From: Cryptomeria japonica
Taxonomy: Eukaryota > Streptophyta > Pinopsida > Cupressales > Cupressaceae
Direction of reading: 5' to 3'
Assembly: GCF_030272615.1 (NCBI RefSeq)
Contig: NC_081406.1
Span: 400,288,939 to 400,348,938 of the forward strand
DNA: 60,000 nucleotides
Of this stretch, positions 12,215 to 24,268 are shown piece after piece (positions within the stretch are counted from its first letter, which is position 1; each line of letters starts with the position of its first letter). The notes under the pieces are model-generated. The model was not told where the DNA came from. It did not search any database and saw only the letters and a program-made list of their open reading frames with translations. The translations under genes and the position numbers were made by a program.

Positions 12215-15200
12215 ATGAGGCCAACATTGCCTAAGATTGACCAAAACTCAGGGCTAGTTTGTTCACACCTAGATTTAGGTGATACTTTCCTCCTGTCCAT
12301 AGGTTTAAAGGAATTTGATGAGAGAGTGCGGGATTATGCAAATTCATGTCTCATACAAAAATAATTGATAGTGGGTTAATAGAAGCAACAACTTTTCCAC
12401 CAGCTGTTCTTTGTCCAAAATTAGTCCAAGAATGTATGAACCACTATGACCCTGATTAGAGGAGCATCCAAACCGCAAATGGTGAAGTTTTGTTGAAAGC
12501 GAATTGGGAAACCATTGCTGCAGTCATGAAGATTCCTAAGAAAGAATGGCATGAGGACTGAACAGTGTCTAAGTCACAGGGGCTGTTTTCTAAAAAGAAG
12601 ACAATATATCGAAGTGTACGTTATTGCCCAAAATTGGTTATTGAAGCTTTAGAAGGGTGGCTCTCATTTACCTAGACCATTAACCAGAGAACATTTGATT
12701 AGAGAGGTACGAGATATTGTCATTTTTCTTCATATGATTAGAGGGAATCAAATGGCCTTCTTTTGGGAAGATTAGATGTACTTCTTTGTTCAAGTTATTT
12801 TAGATGATGGGAGATACATAGATTGGGCGGAGTTAATTTCTGAAAGGATACATGAGGGCTTAATTTATTTTGGTAACAAAAATTTCTCTATGTCATCTTA
12901 CCTCACATACTGTTTAGCTTGCACTCACCAATGGGTTGGCTTATACAATGAAAATTGCGAAATGATATGAGGATATATGATTATCACCTACATTTGCAAC
13001 AAAACAGAGCCACTGAGAATTATCACAGGCTCCATGATGTTTTCCTTGGGAGACTGGTGTTTGAGTTGAAAGGGGATATCCATAAAAGATTGACTAAGGA
13101 AGCCATGCAGCTTGTAAGTACATATGGGAGCTTCTATATTCAGTTCTCTAGATTCACTTATTTGAGGGTTGGTGGTTTTGAAGGTGAACCATATAAGTTG
13201 CCAAGATATGTCTTTGACTGGCAAGTTTTAATTGAAGCATGCAGGCAACTTGATTATATTGACAAGAAATACAGAGCGAAGCACTGGACATGAGTTTCTT
13301 TTCCCATTGAGTTGACTTATTACACCTGTAATATTGTCTGGAATGCTCTGGATTTAAAGTTGGAGTTCAAGAAACTCAATTTTCAGTTGTATACTCCTAG
13401 AATTTATTTCAATGCTAAGGGGTTTGTAGTGACCCAACTTACACTAAGCAAATATTTTCAACATATAACAAACCTAGAATATTTTTGGGTAGACTGCATG
13501 GATGAATATGAGGTTCGAACAAGAGCTCACTTAAAATTTTCAGTACAATAGATTAGGAATTATGGTCTGAAGATGAATATTGCAAATATTGTTGATGATG
13601 AAAGTGATTTGCTTGATTCCCAGTTTGTGGATGATAGGCAGAAGGGGGTAATTCTAGAAATAGATTGGGGAAAGAATGAAGAAGAACATATTCAAACTAG
13701 GATGTTCTTGGTTATCCAAAGGATAGAAAAGTGGCTTAGAGAATGGAGACTGAGAAAAAGTTCAAGAAAAAGTTCAACCTCTCCCACTAAATCCCTAGTT
13801 TTTGATCCCCTTGTTCCATCTTGTGTAGGTCCTTACAAGAAAAAAGAGAAGGGTGAGCGGGTAATAGAAAGGGTACATAGCAAAGAAGATTTACCAACAA
13901 CAACAATCACTCGTTCTAGAACTAAGAGCAGAAGAAAATCTTCCCTTGCTGATATAGTAATTGACCTTGAGACCGTACCCAAGATGGATATTTATTTTTC
14001 AAGTCCAAATGTGGAAGTACAAGATTTAGATGATGAGGGTGGTAGCCAATAGGTATATGAAGCCCTAAATGTGGACACTACTTTAGTAGTGAGAGATCAA
14101 AAGGAGGCAAAAATTGGTTCAGACAAATCTCTCGCAACCCCAAGGCCAACATGGTTGGAGAACACATTAACCAGTAAGAAAAGAAACATTGTTCCAGTAT
14201 CTATCCCCATTGAGGATATGGTCAGTAAATGTCTGGGTAAGGTTTCTAAAGCCAAAAGGTTAAAGACTATATCAAAAATTAATTTTGATGAAGATACAGG
14301 TAATTGGAATGTGGAGATTGCCCGCCCAAAAACTGATGAAATTATAGCTGATCCGACAAGTAAAGATTTCACAGTGGAAAAAGTGAGCTTAGGGGAAAGA
14401 ACTCGTGCAATAGATGCATTACATTTGGAAGTTTCAACCAAGAAGATGCTGAAAAGATCCTGGAAGGATGAAAATGATAAGTCTGAAATGAAAGAGATAA
14501 TGAGGAGAAAGGCAGGATACATTGAGGTCATCAATAGTCCTAATCCGCAGCCAATTTCTCAGACTCCTACATCTTTTGACCCTAAGTCCCCTGTCAATCA
14601 GGAAAAAAATTGAGCAAATTCAAAAATGCAGATTAATGACAGACGTTATTATGGATTGGCTAGGAGAAATTCAGAAAGAACGAGGGAAATATTTTGTGGA
14701 TCTGAGTAAGGTTCATGATGATGCAAACATGATGACAACGGAATTGGAGAATGAAATTGTCAAATGGAAGAATAAAGAAGTTGAGGGGGTGAAAAGGGCA
14801 GCTCAGATGAGAGAAGTATAGAAATATGGTGTAATGAAGTTCTTGTCAGAGAAGCTATTTCCAGCCTTGGATGATAATGTTATGTACGTGTGCCAAAGAA
14901 AAGAAGAATAGAGAAAGGCATTGGTGAGACAGGCGTATGAAGAGTCTGTCAAATTGGTGAATCAACTTGCAGAATTGATATCTTCCATGCACAATGAGCT
15001 TCATTGCATTGGTTTGAAGTGTTTAAAAGATGATGAAAAAACTCTAGAGACAATTGTTCTCATAATAGGGTCATTAGAAGAGAAAATTAACCACAACAAA
15101 GAAGCCAAGGGCTTGATTTCAAATGACTTGAGTCTCATGTCTAAAATGAAATCACTTCTTTTCTTGTGCATTCAGAACCTAGGTGAGTATTTAGATAAAG

Positions 15201-15232
15201 TAGCACAAATACGCCACGAGAAGGAAGTATGA
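12215..15232 (+). pseudogene. T second ORF downstream of integrase, unknown function
   Basis: A long decayed reading frame on the same strand as pol begins at ATG 12215 (MRPTLPKIDQNSGLV). It continues through frame changes near 12360, 12660, 12960 and 14610, with stops at about 13291, 13549, 14050, 14819 and 14909. The N-terminal two thirds is globular (for example EVLLKANWETIAAVM, YIDWAELISERIHEGL, RYVFDWQVLIEACRQ). The middle is basic and Ser-rich (SRTKSRRKSSLADIV). The C-terminal third (14620-15230) is charged and helical, and could be coiled coil. I do not recognise a family; the helical, DNA-element-linked character recalls extra ORFs of plant Tat elements, but that is inference. It has no transmembrane or signal segment. 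Confidence 0.6.
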
Positions 15233-16653
15233 AAGAAAAGAATGACACACGTGGGACTACCGCATAGCACAATCATTCAACACTTTGTCGTTGCTTATGC
15301 CGATTGGAAGAAGAAAGCAGTTATCAAAACTGCTTAGGAATGTTCTATGCTAGGATGTCTCTTTTCAGTTGTTAGTTGTGAAAATAATTTTTTTTTCCTG
15401 TTTAAACATTGGTTTCTTTGAATTCATGGGGTGGAAATGGTTGGTTTTTCGTATTTCGTGTATGAACTGTTAGTCAAGTTGTGGCTATATAAACTTATTT
15501 GCTTGACTTTGATAATGTCCAAGAAATTTTGGCAATGAGATAGATTAGCAGACTTAGTTTTCTAATGAAATGAGTTGAATTTTCAAGGAAGATATTTTAT
15601 CAATGAATAGATTGATACTTATTCTGCAGCTTTCAAATTTGTGCATTTGAATGTGAATAGAAAAGCTCTGTTGAGATATATTAGTTTATGCAACATTTGT
15701 TGCTTCTTTGGTTATTTCACTTTCATAAGTTTGTGAATGAATTTAATAAGTAGGTCTTTTGTTGATTTTGCATGGATGTTTTGATCCCCCTTGTCCCGTG
15801 AGACACAAGAGAGACTCGATCATATTTGTGTTGAGAGGAAATTTTCTGAGAAGTGAATCTATTTTAGTTGTAAGCCCGTGAGTTTGCATACATAATTTTG
15901 ATCTTTATAACATTCATGTGGTGTTGACTTATGTATGTGAATACCTTTACTCGCTTTCTGGTTAAAAGTGAAGTTAGAATGTCAAATAAAATTCATTGAA
16001 TATCATACGGGAAGCTGCACCCTTATGCAGAGGGTAAATTATTCATAAATATACCCAACTGTTGGTTCAATTTATCTTTCAAGAAATAGGGGTAATACGA
16101 TTCAATCAACATAAAAGTAAGACAAGACTAATTTGTTAACCAACAACTTGTACATATCTTTTAGTCACTTTTGTGACATCTGGTTCTTCTTTGCACCCTC
16201 ATGGCTTGAAATCGATCAATGTCCTAGTCTTAGGGTAATCAACTGATCAATTTACATGTCCTAAGAAATTCAATCAAGTCATCTTTTTGTTGATAGTACG
16301 AGGTCATCCAATCCAAGTCAGTCACCTATCTCCAAACTAGTGAAGAGTTTTATCTCTGAGTAAACAAGAAAAACAAGACTACTGAAAATAGTCACCACAC
16401 TGTTTGAGATATGATTGAAATTTTCTTTGTGTGTTGTCTTTTACATTGATTTTCGATTTTTATTCTCTTCAAGTAACTCGAGGAAGTCTATCTTGACTAA
16501 GAGGAGCAAGGATTGGGGGCATAATACTTTTCTTTGTTTTTTGCTTGTAGGAGTGATTCCAATGATCTAGAAACATCTATTAAGCTGGGTGTCTGTGATA
16601 AGTGCCTTCACATGAAGGTGAAATCACCACACAAACCTCAACTCCACTTATTT
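15233..16653. other. Non-coding stretch at the 3' side of T
   Basis: AT-rich, no ORF of note and no domain recognised in six frames. Probably the 3' spacer of T, or sequence lying between T and the A-family copy. Confidence 0.5.
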
Positions 16654-17451
16654 GTATGCTATAGGGAGGTTGGAGTCATTTCTTTTTCTGTTTTGAGGGA
16701 ATTTCTTTAATGTGAAATCCGGATGCATGTGTAATCTGTCCAAGGATATGAACAATAAAAGGCTCATTGTAGGCAAGATAGTTAATATTGCATATATAAA
16801 GGAAGAAAATCTGTTTTGCCTGCTGTGTTTGTAAAAGGGCTCAGTGATGAAAATTAAGCATACCAAATCTAGTGACTAAGTTTAGGTTGCATTCATTTAA
16901 ATTTTTTATGCATTTCAAGTGATTTCAACATGATAACAATGATCTCTTTATATTTTGAATGAGAATCTGAAGAAATCTTCATTTCTCAGCTAAGTGGTTC
17001 CCTTTTTCATCAACGTTTCTCTGATCGAGTACTTGTGTATTGAGATGTTAGCTACACACATGAACATCTTATATAGATCCATACATTTCATACTTATTTT
17101 CATTCATATTATTGCACGAAAACTAAACATTGGCATTACTAGTTACTCATTTTCATCATTTATTTGCCTATGAAAAAGGAAAAAAAACAAACCCATCTAT
17201 ATTCATCTACATTACATACATCCATACTGAAAAGATATGGATACATATAGAATAAAGCATATAGAAAGATATCTCATAATAAATAAACACAAGTAAAATG
17301 AAATCAAATCAAGAGCTTGTATATCTCATCAAAATCTCAGTGTCTAAGAGTACAAATGATATCAACTTTCAAATACAATGTCTCATCGGAGCAAGAATCG
17401 TATAGGCTATAAAAATAGGGTATATAAAAAAATCTAGGAGATATAAGAAAT

Positions 17452-19321
17452 CTAGCTCTCTGCTTCTCCCTCATTGTCGGGTGGAGGAGGTGGTGCCTGT
17501 TGAACGACGTACTGTTTGGGTGCCCTAGCTCGCTCAAATTGAGCCATATATTGAGAATAAGGAACAACCTGCTATGCTACTAGGACCAACACACTATAAG
17601 CTGCAACGTAATAAGTTGCATGACTCGTCTTATGCAAAACCTCTTGCTGAAGAGCATCTCACTCTACTCTCACCTTTGCAAGTTCTCGATCTTGCTCTGC
17701 TCTCACCTCTACAAGCCGTCGATCATGCTCAACTCTGATCTCAACGATCTGTCAATCTCCCTCCACTAGTTGCTGCACCACCATCAACTATGACTGCAAA
17801 CCTATCACCCTCACCCTCAAAGATCGTACTATATTTGGTACTGCCTTCTCTCTCCCCATCTCTCCCTCTCCACCTCCCTGCTCATCCCTTCATTGCCTAA
17901 CTTGCCCAGGATCCGCTCTCTCCTCCTCAACTCCAACCTTTTCTGCCATAGAACTGCCAGCCTCAACCCCAACAACTCCTAAGGATCCACTCTCCCCTCT
18001 CTGTCACTGTCGACCTCCCGTTGCTGCCTTGCTACTACTAGCACTAGGATCACCTCCTATCCACCTAGGTACATCCGCTCTCTGTCCCTATACCTACACT
18101 CATCCCTGTACCCGACCTGGTACCCGTGCATGTGCTGGTGCATCCTCCTCAACCTCCTCTATTAGAGGCGCATCCTCTCCCAGATCTGTAAACCAAGGAA
18201 AATGATGTCTCTGAAACCAATCTCTATACTGGGGAAATACCCCCGCGTCTGCCACATCCTCTAGATAATCCCATCTCTGCGACTGTAAACCCGACAACTC
18301 CTACATGCTCAATGCATATGATAGTCTTGGTGCCCATCCTCATCTCTCCTCCTCCCCATATCTAGCATAGGCTGTGAACTCCTGGGATATACTTTGTGGT
18401 CTCCCATACTGTCTCATCACCTTAGATACTACAAAATGCTCAATAATAGAAACCAATCTACCGATCAGAGGTCATCATAAACATATCTTTCCTCTGTGCT
18501 CTCCAATTGTCCCACAGCTCTAGACCCCTATACGGTCTCCATACTACAATGATCAAATCATCCAACTGCCTCATCCAAAAGTCAGTCTTTCCTAGGTGGG
18601 GTTGTGTAACATAACCTGAATACTGGCATACAATAGGCTGGTGCACCTCCTGCGAATCATCTACAATAGGTTTGCATACCAAGATATGCTCCCATGCCCA
18701 TATCTGCAAAACTAAGACACTTGCTACCATGCTCTTCCCCTCCCGATAGATAACCTCATGCATCTCATGGTACATATGAGCGAGTAAGCATGATCCCCAC
18801 CCTAGTCTTATTGGATGAGTCAACAACCTCTCAAGCATTATGCCCCAACCACATAGAAAACCCCACTGTCCTCTATCAGGCATTACAAAACAACCAATCA
18901 TACCAGCGAAAATGAGAGCCAAAGGGTACTCTGCACAATACCTGCTCATCAAATCATCCCAAGTGATAGCGCGATCAAGGATAGTCTCATCATGGAATAT
19001 CTGTCTAAGAGCCAAAATACCCAGTCATGGAGTAGAATCATAATCCACCTTATCTCTAGCAAACGTAATCCTCAATATCCTGTAAATATCTTCCAAGGTG
19101 ATGCTTATCTCTCCAATAGGCAAATGAAAGGTGTTATGCTGAGAATGAAAATGCTCAACTAATGCGGTCAACATATCGTGATTCAAACAGATATCGGGCA
19201 TCTGCAACAAGTATCCAAACCCACACAACCCAATATGACCTCTCTGTGCATTTGATAAATCATGCACTAGTCTCATCGTCGACAGATATGTACACTGAAA
19301 CTGAATATCCGACAATTGAAT
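17452..19321 (-). pseudogene. Antisense plant mobile domain (PMD) ORF of A1, exon 2
   Basis: Reads leftward from the splice acceptor at 19322-19324 (CAG before ATTCAATTG). The first 290 bases carry a PMD core: HDMLTALVEHFHSQ, NTFHLPIGEISITLEDIY and RILRI. After one stop at 19025-19027 it continues in frame to 18458 (LIFAGMIGCFVMPDRGQWG, LDDLIIVVWRPYRG), then with stops to the C-terminus, which ends QAPPPPPDNEGEAES and TAG at 17452-17454. PMD proteins are known from plant genomes and transposons; their biochemical role is unclear. Full length would be roughly 600 residues. It is antisense to the element and has its own promoter and first exon. Confidence 0.8.
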
Positions 19322-19787
19322 CTGTAAAATTGAACAAACAAATCGTCAGTATGTGATCAAATTTGCGCTAAGAATGTGATAAACATGCTAAAAAATCTAA
19401 ATATACAACATTCAAAATAAAAAATTTGCAATTTAGACCTTAAAAACTACTTGCTATTTTCCATATGAGTTACCACAGACAAGAAGAAACTCGTATGAGC
19501 AAACACAACGATCCGCATGAGTAAACAAACCCAAATGATAGTTTAATACTCATTGAATGATTAAATGGTCTCTCAAGAACATACTCATATGATACACAGG
19601 TAAACACCATACGAGAAACCCTACTTGCCCATACAATAAAACAAAAACTTCCAGATACTCATACGAGTAACAGATATAAACCGCACAATAAAATGACTCA
19701 CCACGACTTCAAAAGAAATTCAAAATGCAAAAATTCAACAAAAAATTAAAAAATGAGATATGCAAAGGCTTAAAATCGATCACTTAC
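19322..19787 (-). other. Intron of A1 antisense PMD gene, with short-motif cluster
   Basis: Donor GTAAGTG (19781-19787, minus) and acceptor TTTTACAG (ending 19322) bracket 466 bases; the homologous intron of A2 is 465. Between about 19460 and 19675 the words ACTCGTATGAG, CATACGAG, CATATGAG and CATACGAGTAA recur about seven times. The splice signals are inferred by eye, and the first-exon frame does not join cleanly to the PMD frame in this copy. Confidence 0.6.
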
Positions 19788-19937
19788 TACTGGGGCGTAG
19801 TTTCACGGTTGATTATGTCATCTCTGGCACTCAAATCGATGCTCTTGAATCAGAGTTTCCATATTTCTTTGAAGGAGGGTTTTCAAAATTTTCACTTTGA
19901 GAGGTAAAAAATGAATTGACAATGACACATTGAACCC

Positions 19938-19944
19938 TTATATA
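19938..19944 (-). promoter_or_regulatory. TATA box of A1 antisense gene
   Basis: Reads TATATAA on the minus strand, about 150 bases upstream of the first-exon donor. A TATA box stands at the corresponding place in A2 (55067), B (34827) and E (25052). Confidence 0.55.
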
Positions 19945-20397
19945 GCACAAAACCCTAATTTTTAAACTTCCTTTGATGGACATAAAATTTGTACCCTAAG
20001 CTAAATCGACTGTCCTGAGTCCATTTTTGGGATCGAAATCAAAATCTGACGTCACTTTTATAGTCAAAATTTCACAAAATTGACCACTTAGCACTTTCAT
20101 CATCAAGTGAATTTTCGAATCATTTTATGCTCCATTCAAATCTCATCTCAATTAATTCTTACATCAATCTTCATGCTCAAATAATTATCATCGCTAAATC
20201 TTTTTATCTTCTCAAAATTGCCTAAAAATTGTTGTACCCTCGCTATCTTTCGATTTCTCTCCCGAGGGGGCATACTCATCACATCTTTTCAGTGATTATT
20301 ATTATTTCAAAGTTGAGAAATTTTTCAAATCTTCATCTAAAGTCGAGCAAAAATATTTTTAGTCAAAGAAAATCAATTAAACCTTGTTACTAGGGGC

Positions 20398-20948
20398 ATC
20401 TTAACTAAATCATGTCATATTAAGTTGAGATTCTTCGATGTCAAATAAAGCAATCTCCAGGGGCATAATAATTTTTTGTCCTTATCTGAATCAATCTTCA
20501 AATCAATGTTCAGTTTCATCACATCAAATCAAGTTGGACATTCTCGTTTTGCTAATCAGTTCTAGTTCAATCAAGTTCAGAATCGGTTTTATCTCTCACT
20601 CAGTCGATTCTAGTTCAATCAAGTTCAGAATCAGTTTTATCTCTTGCTTAGTCGATTCTTGTTCAATCAAGTTCAAAATCAGTTTTATCACTCGCTTAGT
20701 CGGTTCTTGTTCAATCAAGTTCAGAATCGGTTTTGTTTCTTCGCTCAATTTAGTTCAATCAAGTTCTAGATCAATACTTGTTTCTTGATCAATCAAGTTC
20801 AAGAATGGTATCTTGCTCTTTGTCGGTCCTAGTTCAATAAAGTTCAGGATTGGTATCGCTTTAATCAATTTGTTCAGTTTCATCGCTTCAAATCAAGCTG
20901 AACATCTCACTCTTCATCAGTTTTTGATCCATCAAGTTCAAAACTGAT
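20398..20948 (+). repeat. Hairpin array of A1: constant loops, covarying stems
   Basis: At least eight small hairpins. Loops are of two kinds: 20 nt close to YTTCATCNCNTCAAATCAAG, and 12-15 nt close to AGTTCAATCAAGTTC. Stems: ATCTTAA/TTGAGAT (20398/20425), AATGTTCAG/TTGGACATT (20505/20534), GATTCT/AGAATC (20606/20627), CGGTTCT/AGAATCG (20701/20723), TTCTTG/CAAGAA (20782/20800), CGGTCCT/AGGATTG (20824/20846), TGTTCAG/CTGAACA (20871/20898) and ATCAGTTTT/AAAACTGAT (20916/20940). Departures from perfect pairing are mostly G-U as read on the plus strand. Confidence 0.8.
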
Positions 20949-20968
20949 ATCTATTTGACATCAATTAT

Positions 20969-21015
20969 TCTTTGAACCAACGCAGTGCTCACACATTAAT
21001 TCAAAGAGGGGCAAT
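20969..21015 (+). other. Polypurine tract of A1 with abutting foldback
   Basis: CAAAGAGGGGCAAT (21002-21015) directly precedes the LTR start TGTAATACCC. The arms TCTTTGAACCAACG (20969-20982) and CATTAATTCAAAGA (20994-21007) pair over 14 bases. The exceptions are C-A on the plus strand and become G-U on the minus strand. Confidence 0.8.
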
Positions 21016-22350
21016 TGTAATACCCTAAAAATGGTCACCTAAACCATGGGTCCCTAATCTCGACAACATCACTAAGGTCCTAACCAAAGGCAATTAAATC
21101 AACCTTGAGCACTTAATTAATTCTTTAACATGGCAAATAAATCACTCAATATTAATTAAATATTTATTTAATTAATTAATCATTCCAAGTAAATCATTTT
21201 AATCAATTATCTTATTTATTTAATTAAATATCCTAGCATATTTGATTAATAAATCAATTTGCCATTTAAATCGCAAAAAAGGAATTAATTTAAAGAAAAA
21301 GAGGAATTAATTTACAAAATAGATTAATCACAAAAAGAGGAATTAATCTGCAAAAGAAAGAGTTAAATTGAAAACAAAAGAAAAGAATTAAATTGAGAGA
21401 AGAAATCAAACTTAAGATATTTCTTTTTCTAAAATTGAAATAACTTGAAAGATTAGAAAAGTAATTAAATTGAATTAATCATTCTCTCTAAAATTAAAAC
21501 TCAAATCTTTTCTTGAGGAAAGAGGTTCAGTTGCATTGAAAAGGCTTTTTCTAAATAAAAATCTTTAACAAATTAAAGAAAAGTGCATGGAATCACCTAT
21601 TTTTATCTCAAGTGCATGGAACCAATTAATTTTATTTCTAATGCAAACTCGAACTTATAATTTGAATGCATTCAATCGAGCTATAATTGGAATCTATCTC
21701 AATATTTACTGAATTTGATCTCTCAATTATTTCAATTATCCTAAATTGTGCTTTTTCTTGAAGAATCTCAACCACTCATTGGTAATCAATCTGGACCATT
21801 CGTCTCTCTTTTGAGTCTCTATAAATTCAGCCTTCATCTCTAATTCAAAATACCCTAGAGATTTATTGTTATTGTGCAGTTTTTGCTCTGGAGTCATTGA
21901 AGATATTGTGTTTTGAGATTATTGCATCTTAGTTTAGCTTTTTGAATATTTAGTTTAATCATGAATGCTTGAATTCATCTAGCTTATTATTTATTCATCT
22001 AGCTTACTATTCATTCATCTAGCTTACTATTCATTCATCTAGCTTATTATTAATTCATCTAGCTTAATATTAATTCATCTAGCTTACTATTCATTCATCT
22101 AGCTTAATCTTGCATACATTTAGCTTATTCTTGTTCTCATATAGATTAAATCCTTCATCTTGGTGTAGTCTAGTCACTGGTATTTCTTAGACAAATCTGA
22201 GAGCAAGTCTATACTCACATATTTTAGAAGGCAATAGGTTGATTTGTTATGGTTTATATATTCATGATTATATTTGTCTAACCATGAATGCAATGACTTA
22301 ATTGAAGTATTGTGTTTTACAACTTCTAGACTTTATCCAATTTTCACACA
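21016..22350 (+). repeat. A-family 3' LTR, 1335 bp
   Basis: Starts TGTAATACCC and ends TTTTCACACA. It matches the solo copy at 27716-29935, the reverse-oriented part at 51115-51864 and the fragment at 56120-56213. The U3 has a near-palindromic AT block at about 21149-21182, and TATAAAT at 21820-21826. Confidence 0.85.
21971..22130 (+). repeat. 20-bp tandem repeat inside A1 LTR
   Basis: About eight units of ATTCATCTAGCTTACTATTC and close variants. The other A-family LTR copies show only remnants, so this expansion is private to A1. Confidence 0.9.
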
Positions 22351-22469
22351 GACACTCGCTGCTCCGCAGGCACCACTCCCTGGTATAGCCCCCTATAGTA
22401 GGCCACCTCTCGACTTTCCCTCTCTTCCCTCTCTCTTTGCTGCATCATATCAGAATACAAGTGCCTAAA

Positions 22470-24268
22470 CCCTATAGGGACCAACATCTGACGTGCCATA
22501 TCCCTCTCCCCCCGCAGTCGTGTGGCATCTACCTCTGACCTCTATACTCGGCCCCGCAACTCCTCTAGCTCATCATCCTGCTGGAATAGAATCTCATGTA
22601 ATGCCTCAGTAGAGGTCCCTGACCATGCCTCCTCTAATATCCACTCAGAATACTCCCCTCTTAGAGCATCTACCTTCGTCCTTGCTATATGGAGGCTCTC
22701 TGTCAAGTTTGCTATCTCCCACCGTAACCTCTCCACCTCTGCCTCCCAACTCTCTTTATTTGTAGCTCATCCTCGAGCGAGTGAAGTCTCACCCGAGTGG
22801 TGTCTCTCTACTGCTGGAGTCTATCAAAATCAGTCTGTGACACTCCTCCCCTAGCCTCTGACCCTGCACCCTGTACTTGTGCCTCTGGAATGTCCATCGG
22901 TATGACCTCCTCTCCCCCACCATCGGATCCCTCTGCTGCCTCCCCTGCTGGTAGTGCTCCTACCTATCCCTGTCCTGCCTCAGGCTCTCTCCTCCATACT
23001 ACCCTAACCCTCCTCTATTGTCTACCAACACCCCTCCTTGTTGCAACCACAACCCTCTCACTAGGTCCATCATCCTCTCCGCCGACTACCTCATCTATTG
23101 CCGGCTGTAGCTCATCATCCCCCAAAATGCCAGGAATGGTGTGACACATTGGAAAATGTCCCTCCCACCAACTCGTGTATCCTCAAGTGGTCCCTGGATC
23201 CTCTCCTACCTTGAGCCGCTTATCCCAAACCAAATATGGTACTATCTGAAAACTGGTCTTTCCCTCCAATGGACTCACTGTCGAGCCCCAAAACCTCTCC
23301 TCTCGTATCATTTGAGGATACAACGGTATGTCTCACACTATGTCCTGGATCAGACCGAACTGCCTCGCTACTTTGTAAGGGGCATAATACTCCATATTAT
23401 GTATAGACCTACCAAACAACCACATCTCTACTTCGGCCTAGTGCAACTGCTAGTCCGCCCTCCATACCTCATTGTCCAAAAATGGCCACCATGTGAACTG
23501 CAAAAGCTTTTCAAAAATACAGTGCCAAAACCATATCGATCCTATCTAAGTATAATGTAGCAGGCCCTTATACTTGTCTATATATGGCCATCGAGCATTC
23601 CTATCCTGTACACCTAATGGCCAGTAGCTGCAATATGCTCCCAAGCCTATATACGAAGATGTGTAACTCCTCCAGATAAGCTGGCATACTCCTTGTACAC
23701 CATGAGATGCATATCATGGTACAACTGAGCCAACATCATGGCTCCTAGGCATACTCCACACAATCATGAACCATGTAATAAACACACCTGCTCCATCCAA
23801 CCGAAACCCATGTCCTCCAAGATTAGGTATAATTCGTTCACTCAAAAATCCGCAAATCACAAGTACTAGATGAGGAATATGATGGATACCCACCACCCTA
23901 CCCAAATGCATCTTGCTCCTGTCTAGCATCGACATGGCCTCATACTCACAAACCTCCTGGAGGTAAAAATCTGCCGCATCTAATCGATACTCCGGGATGA
24001 CGTCGGGAATGGGGATCTTCAAGATCCTCCATACATCTAGTAGAGTCACCATCACCTTGCTAGTAGGTAGATGGAAGGTGTTATACCTGGTATCCCATCT
24101 CTCCACTAAGGTAGTCATCATCGCAGTGTGGGCTCGAATCCTCGGCCACCTACCGACATAGTGCAACCCCACAACAGCTAGGATCTCCAACTCGTCTGAC
24201 CGCAACCATTGATATAGTCTCATAGTCGCTGGCCAATGCTCCCTCGACACCAATGGTCCCAAATCCGC
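22470..24268 (-). pseudogene. Antisense PMD ORF of element E, exon 2
   Basis: Reads leftward from an acceptor at 24269-24272 (GTAG before GCGGATTTG), which removes an in-frame TAG. An open stretch of about 180 codons (24262-23714) holds the PMD core: MRLYQWLRSDELEILAVVG, HTAMMTTLVERWDTRYNTFH, LPTSKVMVTLLDVWRILKIP and LVLVICGFLSERIIP. Further left it is broken. A charged, probably coiled-coil piece (22736-22542: MERLRWEIANLTESL, QQDDELEELRGRV) marks the C-terminal part. It is more divergent from A1, A2 and B than they are from each other. Confidence 0.7.

Larger units (their letters stand above)
6361..16653 (+). mobile_element. Ty3/gypsy element 'T' (Tat-like), 5' part missing
   Basis: A coding frame is open at the first base after the copia LTR, so T is the older host of that insertion and its gag and 5' LTR lie to the left of the window. 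Order: end of gag, protease, extra RNase H, RT, degenerate RNase H, integrase, foldback spacer, then a second sense ORF. The right limit is uncertain. At about 16654 sequence shared with the A-family 3' region (also at 51865) begins. I could not identify T's polypurine tract or 3' LTR; a purine-rich GGATTGGGGGCATAA near 16510-16526 is only a candidate. Confidence 0.8.
16654..22350 (+). mobile_element. A-family Tat element copy 1 (A1), 3' region and 3' LTR
   Basis: Aligns along its length to 51865-56213. Contains an antisense PMD gene, hairpin array, polypurine tract and complete 3' LTR. Sense is plus, because the polypurine tract precedes the LTR on this strand. gag and pol of this copy are absent to the left. 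The LTR end at 22350 abuts the interior of element E, so A1 was inserted in E or joined to it by recombination. 16654-17451 holds no gene but is conserved with 51865-52710. Confidence 0.8.

Noticed and set aside
16500-16530. T polypurine tract and LTR start
   Set aside because: Purine-rich, but not followed by TG, and no matching second LTR is visible.
22522-23560. Plus-strand Ser/Pro-rich ORFs in element E
   Set aside because: Shadows of the antisense PMD gene; they lack any domain and differ in frame.
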